A stretch of DNA of 64,000 bases, taken from assembly GCF_902506325.1 (NCBI RefSeq), contig NZ_LR732328.1, positions 1,051,071-1,115,070 of the forward strand, read 5' to 3'. The notes below the pieces were generated by a model. It had not been told where the DNA came from, made no database searches, and saw only the letters and a program-made list of their open reading frames with translations. This DNA is from Limnobacter sp. 130. Lineage in GTDB: Bacteria; Pseudomonadota; Gammaproteobacteria; Burkholderiales; Burkholderiaceae_B. Made by a program: the position numbers and the translations under genes. Below are positions 1 to 9,107 of this stretch, in pieces (the first letter of the stretch is position 1; each line of letters begins with the position of its first letter).

Positions 1-2613
1 GCCGTCGGTCACCATACAACCTGCAACAGAACCCACTTTGGAGATCTTGTACACTTCGCGGATTTCAACGTTGCCGATGATTTCCTCTTTCTTGTCAGGC
101 GTCAGCATGCCGGTCATCGCGGCTTTGATCTCGTCTACGGCATCGTAAATGATGTTGTAGTAGCGAATATCCACGCCGTTGTTCTCGGCTGTTTTACGGG
201 CGCCTTGGTCAGCACGCACGTTAAAGCCGATGATCACCGCTTTGGAGGCCACCGCCAGGTTGACATCAGATTCACTGATACCACCCACAGCAGCGTGCAC
301 AACCTGCACTTTCACTTCGTCGGTAGACAACTTCTGCAAGGCATGTGACAAGGCTTCTTGTGAACCCTGTACGTCGGCTTTCAGAATAACTGGCAGGTGT
401 TTAACTTCGCCTTCAGCCATTTGTTCAAACATGTTCTCCAGCTTGGCGGCCTGTTGCTTGGCCAGCTTCACGTCGCGGAACTTGCCTTGACGGAACAAGG
501 CAATTTCACGGGCTTTGCGCTCATCTGGCAACACAATCACTTCTTCACCAGCGGCCGGCACATCGCTCAAACCCTGAATTTCAACAGGAATTGAAGGACC
601 AGCGGATTCGATTGAACGACCGTTTTCGTCCACCATGGCGCGTACGCGACCAAATGCAGAACCAGCCAACACCACATCGCCTTTCTTCAAGGTACCGCTT
701 TGTACCAGCACGGTGGCCACTGGGCCACGGCCTTTGTCCAGGCGGGACTCAACAACCAGGCCTTTGGCTGGGGCTTCGATCTGAGCCTTCAGCTCGAGCA
801 CTTCCGCCTGCAGCAGCACTTGCTCCAGAAGGTCGTCAATGCCCAGGCCTGTTTTCGCAGACACAGGAACCATGGGCGAATCGCCGCCGTATTCCTCTGG
901 TACAACCGAGTGAGAAATCAATTCTTGCTTGACTCGCTCAGGATTTGCATCAGGCTTGTCAATCTTGTTGATTGCAACCACAAGGGGCACATTGGCTGCC
1001 TTGGCATGGTGAATGGCTTCAATGGTTTGTGGCATCACGCCGTCATCGGCCGATACCACCAGAATAACGATGTCGGTTGCCTTGGCACCGCGTGCACGCA
1101 TGGCAGTAAACGCCTCGTGACCCGGAGTATCCAGGAAGGTGATCATGCCGCGTTCGGTTTCTACGTGGTAAGCACCAATGTGCTGTGTAATGCCGCCGGC
1201 TTCGCCAGACGCCACTTTTGCGCTACGAATGTAATCAAGCAGCGATGTTTTACCGTGGTCAACGTGACCCATCACGGTAACCACCGGTGCGCGAGCCACT
1301 GACGGCGCTTCAGAATGCGCCACACCAGCTTGTTCGATCATGGCCTCTGGATCATCTAGCTTGGCAGCAATTGCCTTGTGGCCCAATTCCTCGGTCACAA
1401 TCATGGCCGTGTCTTGATCTAGCACCTGGTTAATGGTGACCATTTGGCCCATTTTCATCAGGCACTTGATCACCTCTGCGGCCTTCACGGACATTTTGTG
1501 CGCAAGTTCAGCCACCGTGATGGTTTCCGGCACATGAACGTCACGGATCACTGGTTCGGTGGGTTGATTGAAGTTGCTTTGTTCCTGGTTGTGGCGACTG
1601 TTTTTGCCCTTCGGGCCTTTCCAGCCACCCGCACCAGTGCGGCCAACTCCAGTTTCGCCTCGGGTTTTCAAACCACCACGACGGCGGCCCGGTTCTTCCT
1701 TGGCACCCGGTGCGCGAACACCTTTGCGAGCACGCCCTGCAGAGTCATCCTCTGCAGCAGTGGCCAACTTCTCAGGCTTTTTAATGGTTGCCGCAGCCTT
1801 GGGAGGCTCAACAGGCTCTTCAGCCTTCATGACCTTGGCGGGCTGGGACATCATGCGGTTAATTGCTGCAACTTCAGCTTCCGCGGCCTTGCGAGCGCGT
1901 TCTTGGTTCGCACTGGCCTTGGCCGCATCTTCGGCTGCTTTCTTGGCTTTTTGCTCTGCTTTCAGCGCATCGGCTGCGCGTTGTTCGCGGGCCTTGGCTT
2001 CCTCGGCACGCGCTGCCTGGGCTGCTTCGTCTTTGGTATCAGTTTCTTCTTCGGCTTTGGCAGGTTTGGCGTTTTCAGCCTTGGCCTGTTCAACCGCTTC
2101 ATGGGCAAGGCGCTCTTCTTCGGCGCGCTGGCGTGCTTCTTCCTGAAGCTTCAGTTCGCGCTCACGCTCTTGCTCAAGCTTGGCTTGTTTTTCTTTCAGC
2201 TCCGCTTCCTGACGCGCTTTCAATTCAGCCTGGCGTTGTGTTTCAGCATCACGGCGGGCCTGTTCAGCCGGATCCAGTTGAGCTTCCATAACGGGCTCGC
2301 TTTCACCTGCTTTTTCAGCGCGCTGCACGAATACGCGCTTTTTACGCACTTCAACCTGAACTGTGCGTGCACGGCCACCAGGGCCTGCTTGCTTGATTTC
2401 ACTGGTCTGCTTGCGGGTGAGGGTAATTTTCTTTTGACCGCTTTCAGATCCGTGCGCCTTTCTCAGGCTTTCCAAAAGCTTTCCCTTGTCCGCTTCAGTA
2501 ACTGCATCTGCCTCAGAAGTTTTGCTTACGCCAGCAGACTTCAGCTGCTCCAAAAGAACATCGGCGGGCATTTTCAACTCTGCTGCAAACTGTGCGACTG
2601 TGGTACTGGTCAT
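1..2613 (-). CDS. infB: Translation initiation factor IF-2 (3' end cut by window edge)
   Basis: IF-2 is the GTPase that brings initiator tRNA to the 30S subunit and drives subunit joining. The reading frame starts at the CAT at 2611-2613 ([14 protein letters not shown]), a typical IF2_N opening, followed by a long Lys/Glu/Ala-rich linker. The G1 motif GHVDHGKT is encoded near 1250-1275. The frame runs off the left edge near the family's C-terminal GCMVTDG segment, so only roughly 65 codons should be missing. It is the last visible gene of the minus-strand rimP-nusA-infB group, 72 bases after nusA. It is notable that the tRNA-fMet gene it serves lies a few kilobases away. Identity is secure. 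Confidence 0.97.
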   Translation of the reverse strand, partial: MTSTTVAQFAAELKMPADVLLEQLKSAGVSKTSEADAVTEADKGKLLESLRKAHGSESGQKKITLTRKQTSEIKQAGPGGRARTVQVEVRKKRVFVQRAEKAGESEPVMEAQLDPAEQARRDAETQRQAELKARQEAELKEKQAKLEQERERELKLQEEARQRAEEERLAHEAVEQAKAENAKPAKAEEETDTKDEAAQAARAEEAKAREQRAADALKAEQKAKKAAEDAAKASANQERARKAAEAEVAAINRMMSQPAKVMKAEEPVEPPKAAATIKKPEKLATAAEDDSAGRARKGVRAPGAKEEPGRRRGGLKTRGETGVGRTGAGGWKGPKGKNSRHNQEQSNFNQPTEPVIRDVHVPETITVAELAHKMSVKAAEVIKCLMKMGQMVTINQVLDQDTAMIVTEELGHKAIAAKLDDPEAMIEQAGVAHSEAPSVARAPVVTVMGHVDHGKTSLLDYIRSAKVASGEAGGITQHIGAYHVETERGMITFLDTPGHEAFTAMRARGAKATDIVILVVSADDGVMPQTIEAIHHAKAANVPLVVAINKIDKPDANPERVKQELISHSVVPEEYGGDSPMVPVSAKTGLGIDDLLEQVLLQAEVLELKAQIEAPAKGLVVESRLDKGRGPVATVLVQSGTLKKGDVVLAGSAFGRVRAMVDENGRSIESAGPSIPVEIQGLSDVPAAGEEVIVLPDERKAREIALFRQGKFRDVKLAKQQAAKLENMFEQMAEGEVKHLPVILKADVQGSQEALSHALQKLSTDEVKVQVVHAAVGGISESDVNLAVASKAVIIGFNVRADQGARKTAENNGVDIRYYNIIYDAVDEIKAAMTGMLTPDKKEEIIGNVEIREVYKISKVGSVAGCMVTDG

Positions 2614-2685
2614 CTACTATTCCTTCAAATTCCCTTACTGACCGGACCGAGTGGCCCGATTCGACTCTACTCAATACGGTTTGGA

Positions 2686-4155
2686 TTACTCAAACCAGTG
2701 TGCGCGCGCTTTCATAATGATGTCGCGAGCACGGTCTTCTTCAATTCCTGCAATTTCAACCAATTCATCGACGGCCAACTCGGCCAAACCTTCGCGGTCT
2801 GAAATATCAGCAGTAGCCAGCTTGCCAACCAGGTCGCCATCAACGCCTTCGATGGACATCAGGTCGCCTGCACCTTCTACTATTTCCTCGCGCGCAATGG
2901 CCTCGGTCAACAAAGCATTGCGGGCGCGGGTGCGAAGTGCTTCGACAGTATCGGCGTCAAATGCTTCAATTTCCTGCATTTCAGCGATTGGCACGTAGGC
3001 TACTTCTTCAAGGCCTGTGAAACCTTCCTCGATCAGAATGTTGGCCACTTCTTCGTCCACATCCAGCTTGCTGGTGAACAACTCACGCAACTTGCCGATT
3101 TCTTCTTCGGAACGCTTGGCCGATTCTTCGGGGGTCATGATATTGATTTGCCAACCGGTGAGATCAGAGGCCAAACGCACGTTTTGACCGCTGCGGCCGA
3201 TGGCTTGCGCCAGCTCGGCTTCGTCAACCACCACTTCCATCACGTGCTGGTCTTCATCAACAACAATGGATTGAACGGTTGCTGGCGACAAAGCACCAAT
3301 GACGAACTGGGCTGGGTCTTCGGACCACAATACGATGTCTACGCGTTCACCGCCCAACTCTTGGGTAACAGCCTGAACACGAGAGCCACGAACACCCACG
3401 CAAGTACCAATCGGGTCGATGCGGCGGTCATGGGCCAATACTGCAATTTTGGCTCGCATGCCGGGGTCGCGTGCAGCACCTTTAATTTCCAGGTGACCTT
3501 GCTCGATTTCCGGGACTTCCATGGCGAACAATGCTTTGATGAACTCAGGTGATGTGCGCGACAAAATAACTTGTTGACCGCGCGCCAAGCGATCTACCTT
3601 CCAGAGGTAGGCACGTACACGGTCGCCTGGGCGCAGGCTTTCACGGGGAATCATTTGATCGCGCGGCAAACGGGCTTCGATACGACCGCTTTCAACGATG
3701 GCATCGCCGCGTTCCATGCGCTTGACCTGACCAATGACAATTTTGTCGCCACGATCAAGGAAGTCTTGCAGGATTTGCTCACGCTCAGCGTCGCGAACGC
3801 GCTGCAGAATTACCTGCTTGGCGGCCTGGGCGCCAATTCGACCAAATTCAACGGGCTCAAGTTCTTCTTCGATGAAGTCGCCCATTTCGGCTTCTTCGTC
3901 ATGCTTCAAGGCTTGGTCTAACACCATTTGATAGGCGGGGTCGTAGAAGTCTTCTTCTGTGACCACTTCCCAGCGACGGAAAGTGTCGTAGTCGCCTGTG
4001 TCGCGATCGATGGACACGCGAACATCCACTTCTTCATCGAAGCGCTTCTTGGTTGCGGAAGCCAATGCCAATTCGAGCGCACCAAAGACGATGTCTTTGT
4101 CCACATTTTTTTCGCGCGCCAACGCATCAACTAATAAAAGCAACTCACGGCTCAT
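2686..4155 (-). CDS. nusA: Transcription termination/antitermination factor NusA
   Basis: NusA binds RNA polymerase and nascent RNA and modulates pausing, termination and antitermination. The 489-residue length is normal for betaproteobacteria. The order is the usual one: N-terminal polymerase-binding domain ([13 protein letters not shown]), S1 domain around residues 135-200, two KH domains ([10 protein letters not shown] and [13 protein letters not shown] visible), and C-terminal acidic repeats ending in [15 protein letters not shown]. It lies 10 bases downstream of rimP and upstream of infB on the minus strand, the conserved ribosome-maturation/initiation operon. Nothing unusual was seen. 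Confidence 0.97.
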   Translation of the reverse strand: MSRELLLLVDALAREKNVDKDIVFGALELALASATKKRFDEEVDVRVSIDRDTGDYDTFRRWEVVTEEDFYDPAYQMVLDQALKHDEEAEMGDFIEEELEPVEFGRIGAQAAKQVILQRVRDAEREQILQDFLDRGDKIVIGQVKRMERGDAIVESGRIEARLPRDQMIPRESLRPGDRVRAYLWKVDRLARGQQVILSRTSPEFIKALFAMEVPEIEQGHLEIKGAARDPGMRAKIAVLAHDRRIDPIGTCVGVRGSRVQAVTQELGGERVDIVLWSEDPAQFVIGALSPATVQSIVVDEDQHVMEVVVDEAELAQAIGRSGQNVRLASDLTGWQINIMTPEESAKRSEEEIGKLRELFTSKLDVDEEVANILIEEGFTGLEEVAYVPIAEMQEIEAFDADTVEALRTRARNALLTEAIAREEIVEGAGDLMSIEGVDGDLVGKLATADISDREGLAELAVDELVEIAGIEEDRARDIIMKARAHWFE

Positions 4156-4165
4156 TCCAGGGCTC

Positions 4166-4669
4166 CTAAAACTTTAGATGGGGGACCAGACGGGCACCCG
4201 CCAAATCAGTTATTTCAAAATCAAGCAAGTACGGCTCGGCATTTTTTCCGTCGGGAGTGACCAACACTCCCCAGGTTTGCTCTTTGCCTTTTTGCAATAC
4301 GCCTTTGAACTGTTTTTGATTGTTGATGGCCCGCTTAAACTTCAGGGACACCTCTTGATCCAAAAACCGTTCGAAATCTTTTTTGCGACGTAACACGCGA
4401 TCCACGCCCGGCGAGGAGATCTCGAGCCGCTCGTAGTTGACATTTTCGACGGTAAACAGGTGGGTGAGCTGGTGACTGACTTTTTCGCAGTCTTCAACGG
4501 TGACACCTGCTGGCGAATCAATCATGATACGCAACAGGCCATTGCCCTCACGCTCGATATCCGCAACCTCTAAACCCAGCGAGACAATCACGGCGTCGGC
4601 TTCCGTTACCCAGGACTCTGACCACACGCCAGACCATGAATTGCCAACAAACTCTTCAGGATTGATCAC
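4166..4669 (-). CDS. rimP: Ribosome maturation factor RimP
   Basis: RimP assists 30S subunit maturation. The 167-residue product carries the family pattern: an N-terminal [11 protein letters not shown] segment, the conserved [12 protein letters not shown] motif, and a C-terminal SH3-like domain ending in LVPHLKF. The first ~20 residues have no counterpart in typical RimP proteins, so translation could begin further in; the longer frame is kept because no in-frame ATG lies closer to the conserved start. It is the first gene of the minus-strand rimP-nusA-infB operon. Confidence 0.93.
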   Translation of the reverse strand: MINPEEFVGNSWSGVWSESWVTEADAVIVSLGLEVADIEREGNGLLRIMIDSPAGVTVEDCEKVSHQLTHLFTVENVNYERLEISSPGVDRVLRRKKDFERFLDQEVSLKFKRAINNQKQFKGVLQKGKEQTWGVLVTPDGKNAEPYLLDFEITDLAGARLVPHLKF

Positions 4670-4734
4670 TTCGCTTCTTCGCCTTTACTAATTCGCTTGC
4701 TTCGTCTTTTAATTTGCTTCAAAACCGCCTCACC

Positions 4735-4759
4735 AAAAAAAAATGGGCCTGTAAGCCCA
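4735..4759 (-). terminator. Rho-independent terminator after rluB
   Basis: Read on the minus strand, a 5-bp GC stem (TGGGC/GCCCA, loop TTACAG) is followed directly by nine T. It lies about 100 bases beyond the rluB stop and just upstream of rimP, so it should separate the scpB-rluB transcript from the rimP operon. Confidence 0.8.
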
Positions 4760-4855
4760 CTTCATTTGAGACACCCTTTTTGGAGTGGGCGCTCAGGCAG
4801 CCTCAGAGAATAACCGAAACCGCCTTTATTTTCAAGTAATTTCCAGCTTGGGGAA

Positions 4856-6226
4856 CTACATGGTGGGGGCTTTCCTGCGTCTGCGCTGCTGCGGTTTCTG
4901 GGGCGCCCCGTTTCCGGCTTCGTTGCCTCGACCTGGACCACGCCCTGCTGAAGGCCCACCAGTGCGGGCACCTGCGCCACGCGGCCCGGCGGGTCGCTTT
5001 CCCGCACCTGCAAATTTACCGGCAGGCGCACTGGCGTTGCCATTGGCACCCGCCCTGTTGCCATTGCGGTCACCACCATTTCCACGGCGAGCAGAGCCGC
5101 CGGCAGATGACAAATTGTTCTGATTGCTCAAAGCCGCCGCCGCTGTCGCACCGGAAACCGTGAGGTAGGTTTGCGTGGGTGTAGTGAAGGCAAGGCCTGG
5201 ATCAATCAATGGCTGACCATTGCGGCGTTTGTTGTTTTTCGAACCAATGTTCTTTTTGTCACGGCGAATGGCCCCTTCTTGGGCGGACTCATCCACCTTC
5301 AAGCCCAGGGACTGCATGTACGACATGGCTTCAAGCGCTTCCATTTCCATGTGACGACCACGCTTGAGCGTGGAAGGCATCAAAATGTCGCCAAACCGGG
5401 TTCGGATCAGACGGCTCACGGTAAGTTTGCAGGCCTCGAACATTCGGCGAACCTCTCGGTTGCGCCCTTCTTTCAAACCGACCTTGTACCAGCGATTGGC
5501 GCCCTCGCCGCCTGCGGCATCGACGTAGAGAAACTTGGCAGGGCCGTCGTCAAGTTGAATACCTGTCAGCAATTGCTGGCGCTGTTCTTCGGTCAGTTCG
5601 CCAAGAATACGCACTGCATATTCACGCTGAACTTCATAGCGGGGGTGCATTAAACGGTTGGCCAACTCGCCCGAGGACGTGAACAACAACAGGCCTTCGG
5701 TGTTGAAGTCGAGACGGCCTACCGCAATCCACTTGCCATTGGATATTTTGGGTAACTTCTGAAATACGGTGGCTCGACCCTGGGGATCGTCCATTGAGAC
5801 AATTTCGCCTGCGGGCTTGTGATAAATGAGCACGCGTGGAGGCTTGGATTTGTTTTTACGCTGGATCAGCTTGCCGTTTACACGGACCTGATCGGTGGGC
5901 AACACCCGCTGACCCAAATGGGCAGGCTCAGCATTGACCGAAACCCGGCCAGCAACAATCAGTTCTTCCATTTCACGGCGGGAACCCATGCCGGAATCGG
6001 CCAGCACCTTGTGCAACTTGGGCGCCAACTCGGGATCAAGCCGCACATTCAATTTGCTGCGATTCTTGCCTGCGCCACCATTTTCTTCAGACTTCAGCCC
6101 TTCAACCTGATTCAGTACTTCGCCCCACTCCATGTCGTGGCTTTCGCTGTCGACACTGACAATGACTTGCTCAGGAATCGGGTTGGTATCGAGTGTTTCA
6201 GTTGCTTTGCGCTTGTTGGTTCTCAT
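4856..6226 (-). CDS. rluB: 23S rRNA pseudouridine synthase RluB (RsuA family) with long basic tail
   Basis: Members of this family convert a uridine in 23S rRNA helix 93 to pseudouridine (U2605 in E. coli). An S4 domain is visible ([20 protein letters not shown]), then the catalytic motif [14 protein letters not shown] with its aspartate, and the [12 protein letters not shown] segment. The start at 6226 ([10 protein letters not shown]) is preferred because a longer frame would run over 100 bases into scpB; this start overlaps scpB by 29 bases. The last ~110 residues form a low-complexity Gly/Asn/Arg/Pro tail, common in betaproteobacterial homologues and probably RNA-binding. RluB rather than RluE/F follows from the scpB neighbour. 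Confidence 0.93.
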   Translation of the reverse strand: MRTNKRKATETLDTNPIPEQVIVSVDSESHDMEWGEVLNQVEGLKSEENGGAGKNRSKLNVRLDPELAPKLHKVLADSGMGSRREMEELIVAGRVSVNAEPAHLGQRVLPTDQVRVNGKLIQRKNKSKPPRVLIYHKPAGEIVSMDDPQGRATVFQKLPKISNGKWIAVGRLDFNTEGLLLFTSSGELANRLMHPRYEVQREYAVRILGELTEEQRQQLLTGIQLDDGPAKFLYVDAAGGEGANRWYKVGLKEGRNREVRRMFEACKLTVSRLIRTRFGDILMPSTLKRGRHMEMEALEAMSYMQSLGLKVDESAQEGAIRRDKKNIGSKNNKRRNGQPLIDPGLAFTTPTQTYLTVSGATAAAALSNQNNLSSAGGSARRGNGGDRNGNRAGANGNASAPAGKFAGAGKRPAGPRGAGARTGGPSAGRGPGRGNEAGNGAPQKPQQRRRRKAPTM

Positions 6227-6812
6227 CGTTTTCCGCTGTATCACTGTCATCCACATCAAATGGAATGACTTTTTGTAACTCATCAGCCAGCTGCTGGTCT
6301 TTTTCATCGTCCAGTGCAGGCAAATCGCTTAGGCTGACCAAATTAAGGTCGGCTAAAAACTGGGGCGTTGTGGCCCAAAGTGCTGGGCGCCCCGGTGCAT
6401 CGCGGTGACCGATTGACTCGATCCAGCCGCGATCTTCAAGTGCTTTCATGACCTGGGTAGACACAGTGACACCACGAATGGATTCGATGTCGCCCCGGGT
6501 AACCGGCTGCTTGTAGGCAATAATTGCCAAGGTTTCCATGGTAGCCCTTGAGTATTTCGGGGGCTTTTCAGGATTCATTTGCTCAAGGTAACGTTTGACG
6601 TCATCTCGGGTTTGAAAGCGCCATCCGGTTTTAACCTGCACCAGCTCCAAACCCTTGTGGGTCCAGTCGCGGCGGATGTCTTCCAATAGCGTTGTAACCA
6701 CTGAGGCGTCGATGGCATCGTCGAACAGACGCATCAATTCTTTGACCGCAATGGGCTCAACCGAACACAGCAGAGCTGCTTCTAATATGTTTTTAGCGCG
6801 CTGGGGATCCAT
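6198..6812 (-). CDS. scpB: Chromosome segregation/condensation protein ScpB
   Basis: ScpB is the winged-helix kleisin-binding subunit of the SMC-ScpA-ScpB condensin complex. The 204 residues show the two winged-helix units of the family: [13 protein letters not shown] at the N-terminus, the central [24 protein letters not shown] block that is diagnostic for ScpB, then [14 protein letters not shown] Asp/Glu/Gln-rich tail follows. It overlaps rluB, as in many proteobacteria. The usual partner scpA is not upstream; a 460-base non-coding stretch lies there instead. Confidence 0.95.
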   Translation of the reverse strand: MDPQRAKNILEAALLCSVEPIAVKELMRLFDDAIDASVVTTLLEDIRRDWTHKGLELVQVKTGWRFQTRDDVKRYLEQMNPEKPPKYSRATMETLAIIAYKQPVTRGDIESIRGVTVSTQVMKALEDRGWIESIGHRDAPGRPALWATTPQFLADLNLVSLSDLPALDDEKDQQLADELQKVIPFDVDDSDTAENDENQQAQSN

Positions 6813-7273
6813 CCAGGCGGACTCACTTTAAGAAATTCAGGTGTTGATAGGGAAATAGTGCCGATTGGTCCTGCAGGCCGAGGTGGCTGTTGCCAGCGGG
6901 GTGCAGGGGCGCAGCGTGAAACGAGTTGCGCGACGGGCATTTTATAAACCGATGGCGCATTGTAACCACGTTATCCACCGATCAGCAACCACTTGATCAC
7001 ACAATTAATTTCAAAAAAAACGGCTCACCTGGGCGAGCCGTATCTGAAAGTAACCCATGGAGGGTCGGAGACGTTTACAGTGTGCCCCGATTCGGTGCGC
7101 TGAACATCCCCACTGTGGCTTACCCCGAGGCTTGTGGAACTTATCCACACTGGGCGGGGAAAACCTTCCCGATTCGCTGTGGATAAAATTTTCAGCCCGT
7201 TGATTTTGTGCAGTTTTTGGTTGTTTGATTAAAAACTGAGCATGCGCTCTAGAGAGCAACCGCGCTTGCTATT
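6813..7273. other. Non-coding stretch with DnaA-box-like sites
   Basis: No convincing gene is present. It holds two perfect DnaA-box consensus 9-mers in opposite orientation (TTATCCACA at 7141-7149 and TGTGGATAA at 7178-7186) and a one-mismatch site TTATCCACC at 6971-6979. It also contains a strong minus-strand terminator at 7013-7040. The ~170 bases between the inverted boxes and the terminator are GC-rich and could be transcribed as a small RNA, but no known RNA family was recognised. Confidence 0.6.
7013..7040 (-). terminator. Strong rho-independent terminator
   Basis: On the minus strand a 6-bp stem CGGCTC/GAGCCG with an 8-base loop is followed by eight T. It lies more than 230 bases past the DUF1289 stop, so it either ends that operon after a long untranslated tail or ends a separate small RNA. 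Confidence 0.85.
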
Positions 7274-7489
7274 TCAGCTTTCCCAACGATAGCCAACACC
7301 CGCTTGGCGGATGCGCTTCCAGACGGCCTCTTTTTCCTCATCGCTTTTGAACAACCACCCATCAACCTCGTCGAGCGTACGACCGCAACCCATGCAAACG
7401 TCGTCGCCAAGGTTGGTTGAACAAAATCCCACACAGGGGGTATCGGCTTCGGGCCACACGGGCAGGTTGGCGTATTCAGGCTTTGACAT
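7274..7489 (-). CDS. DUF1289 domain protein
   Basis: This 71-residue protein has the DUF1289 signature: TPCVGFCST near residue 17, then GDDVCMGCGRTLDEVDGW, giving four closely spaced cysteines that suggest metal binding. A short C-terminal helix ends in KRIRQAG. The biochemical function of the family is unknown. It follows the DUF4442 gene by 9 bases on the minus strand, so the two are probably co-transcribed. Confidence 0.88.
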   Translation of the reverse strand: MSKPEYANLPVWPEADTPCVGFCSTNLGDDVCMGCGRTLDEVDGWLFKSDEEKEAVWKRIRQAGVGYRWES

Positions 7490-7498
7490 GTTGCTACT

Positions 7499-7993
7499 TT
7501 AATTGGAGTTGGGACGGTGTTGCTTCTTCAGGCGAATATAGAGCACTTTGGTGACGTGTGCGACAACCGAGCCATCGGCGTGGGTAATGTCGACCTCGAA
7601 TGTGTGCAATACCTTTTCGCCCGTGGCTGCTTTGGACTTGATTTCACTGAGCGTTTGATCATTGACTTGATACACGCCCTTGACCAGTGAATTGCCTGGC
7701 GCAATAAAACGAATGTTCGCCTCTTGGTCCCACACATGGTAGTGACTGCCCAAACGCTTCATGAGCACAAGCATGAAGAATGGATCGGCCATGGCATACA
7801 GTGAGCCGCCGAACTGAGTTCCCATGATGTTTTTATTGCGGCGCGTGAGTGGCATGTGCACTTCAACTTCGTCGAAATTGGCGCTGATGTGATGAACATG
7901 AATGCCCGCACCGCGCAGTGGTGCATAAAAATTCATGGCCCTGCGCATGAACTCGGGCTTGTTTGAAAGGTTTCTCAGAAATTTTTTAAACAT
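7499..7993 (-). CDS. DUF4442 hotdog-fold (thioesterase-like) protein
   Basis: The 164-residue product resembles the DUF4442/PaaI-like branch of the hotdog fold. Visible features are the N-terminal RRAMNFYAPLRGAGI segment, the MPLTRRNKNIMGTQFGGSLYAMAD block (substrate helix region), and a final beta strand VAHVTKVLYIRLKK. Hotdog proteins of this kind often hydrolyse acyl-CoA thioesters, but this subfamily has no assigned substrate. It is probably the first gene of a two-gene operon with the DUF1289 gene. Confidence 0.82.
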   Translation of the reverse strand: MFKKFLRNLSNKPEFMRRAMNFYAPLRGAGIHVHHISANFDEVEVHMPLTRRNKNIMGTQFGGSLYAMADPFFMLVLMKRLGSHYHVWDQEANIRFIAPGNSLVKGVYQVNDQTLSEIKSKAATGEKVLHTFEVDITHADGSVVAHVTKVLYIRLKKQHRPNSN

Positions 7994-8076
7994 TTTTTGC
8001 TGCGAATTTTTCTTGTGGTTTCAGTAGGATAAAGGTTTTTGAGGGGATGTTTGTGGGTTGAACTGCGTTTGTGCAC

Positions 8077-8105
8077 TTGCACACAAGGCGGAAACCCGCT
8101 ATAGT
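8077..8105 (+). promoter_or_regulatory. Sigma70 promoter of tRNA-fMet
   Basis: TTGCAC (8077-8082) and TATAGT (8100-8105) are separated by exactly 17 bases. The predicted transcript would start about 8 bases before the mature tRNA 5' end. Confidence 0.8.
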
Positions 8106-8120
8106 TTCGTTCTTACCAGA

Positions 8121-8197
<77 letters not shown>

Positions 8198-8212
8198 AAT
8201 TTTTATCATTAA

Positions 8213-8243
8213 AACCAATCACTTAGCGGTGGTTGGTTTTTTT
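8213..8243 (+). terminator. Rho-independent terminator of tRNA-fMet
   Basis: The arms AACCAATCAC and GTGGTTGGTT (9 of 10 pairs) around a 6-base loop run into a run of T. It ends the tRNA transcript 16 bases after the CCA. Confidence 0.82.
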
Positions 8244-8265
8244 GTTTTCTGGGCCACCCACAGCG

Positions 8266-8298
8266 TGTGCCCAAAATGTGCCCAACTGGTGCCCAACC
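8266..8298 (+). repeat. Three tandem 11-bp TGTGCCC iterons (copy A)
   Basis: TGTGCCC at 8266, TGTGCCC at 8277 and GGTGCCC at 8288 are spaced exactly 11 bases, about one helical turn, each followed by an A-rich tetramer. Such phased repeats resemble arm-type binding sites of tyrosine recombinases or replication iterons. Confidence 0.75.
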
Positions 8299-8524
8299 CC
8301 GATTTAGCCCGCCTTCACTTTCATGACCTTCGGTCAAACCCAATAACGGTCAACAGGGCACATCTGTAAACATTTCTTAAATTTTCCGGTTCACATTGTT
8401 GTGCCCAATGACCGTTTGGGAAATCAACCCGAAGGTCGCCAATTTTTGTATTTTTGAAGAGAATTTTTGTGCGGAATTTTCGAAAATTCGTGACCTTCAG
8501 GATGGAATTTGACTATTAATAGGA

Positions 8525-8557
8525 TGTGCCTAAGTTGTGCCCTAGTTGTGCCCTATG
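8525..8557 (+). repeat. Three tandem 11-bp TGTGCCC iterons (copy B)
   Basis: TGTGCCT at 8525, TGTGCCC at 8536 and TGTGCCC at 8547 repeat with the same 11-base spacing and orientation as the array at 8266. The matched spacing of two triplets 259 bases apart argues for a protein-binding function. Confidence 0.75.
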
Positions 8558-8811
8558 GGACGCCGAGATCATTAACTGAATTGAGGGAACGACCGGATAA
8601 CGAGCGCAGTTTTTTTGTTTAGCTCAATTAAAATCGTATTTTATGGGCACAAAGATACGTTATTTGGCAGTAACTATTGGAGATGACTAAAAGTGCTGTG
8701 CTGACCTTCGGGAAGCTGTGCGGGCGCCCTTGGGTTAGAGATAGCTGTCGCACTGGCCGATAATCGGCCTTACCTGACATTCGAGGCACATGGACAAACG
8801 GGCTGGTCTTG

Positions 8812-8952
8812 GGCCGGAGCGGACATTAGGACTTACTGCCGGAATGTCAGAGTTATTGGCGAAAGCAGACTTCTATATTTAGGCAGTAGTCGATGATGAG
8901 GTTGACCTTCGGAATCGAGTCCCAGTCTCACTGTTTGGGGGCGAATAACCAG
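8812..8952 (+). repeat. Left ~140-bp imperfect inverted repeat of the defence island
   Basis: This stretch matches the reverse complement of 15070-15209 over its whole length with one 1-base gap. The inner ~60 bases (about 8893-8952) are almost identical; the outer part keeps blocks such as GACATTAGGACT and GTTATTGGCGAAAGCAGACT. It ends 155 bases before the stop codon of the ATPase gene. Confidence 0.88.
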
Positions 8953-9107
8953 GGATTATTTTTTATCCTGTTCAAGCAATGTTTAACAATCAATTGCAAT
9001 GGCTGAGTTAAACAAATAATTCGCGATCTTAGGATATCAACGCCGAATTCAAGGTGTAGAGGAAGGCTATTAGATTAATGAAAAGGTCAGGTCTGAGCTG
9101 CCGAATT

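Larger units (their letters stand above)
8198..9107. other. Long non-coding left flank of the accessory island
   Basis: About 900 bases with no convincing gene. It holds the tRNA terminator, two triplets of 11-bp iterons, single TGTGCCC copies in both orientations (8356-8362 reversed, 8400-8406), several GACCTTCGG motifs, and the left 140-bp inverted repeat. This is the kind of layout left by an integrated element at a tRNA gene, but no integrase gene is present here. Confidence 0.7.

Noticed and set aside
1444-2802. Long plus-strand frame opposite infB, plus other frames there
   Set aside because: It is the antisense of the infB linker region, which is low in complexity; the Phe/Leu/Cys-rich product has no domain, and the infB frame is certain.
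7011-7259. Minus-strand 82-codon frame in the non-coding stretch next to scpB
   Set aside because: It runs across the strong terminator and the DnaA-box cluster, has no ribosome binding site and no recognisable product.
8198-9107. Search for an integrase gene or a duplicated tRNA 3' end that would define attL/attR
   Set aside because: No integrase frame exists here, and no copy of the tRNA 3' end was found near 15.2 kb or 45-54 kb. Only the 13-bp anticodon-arm repeat is present.
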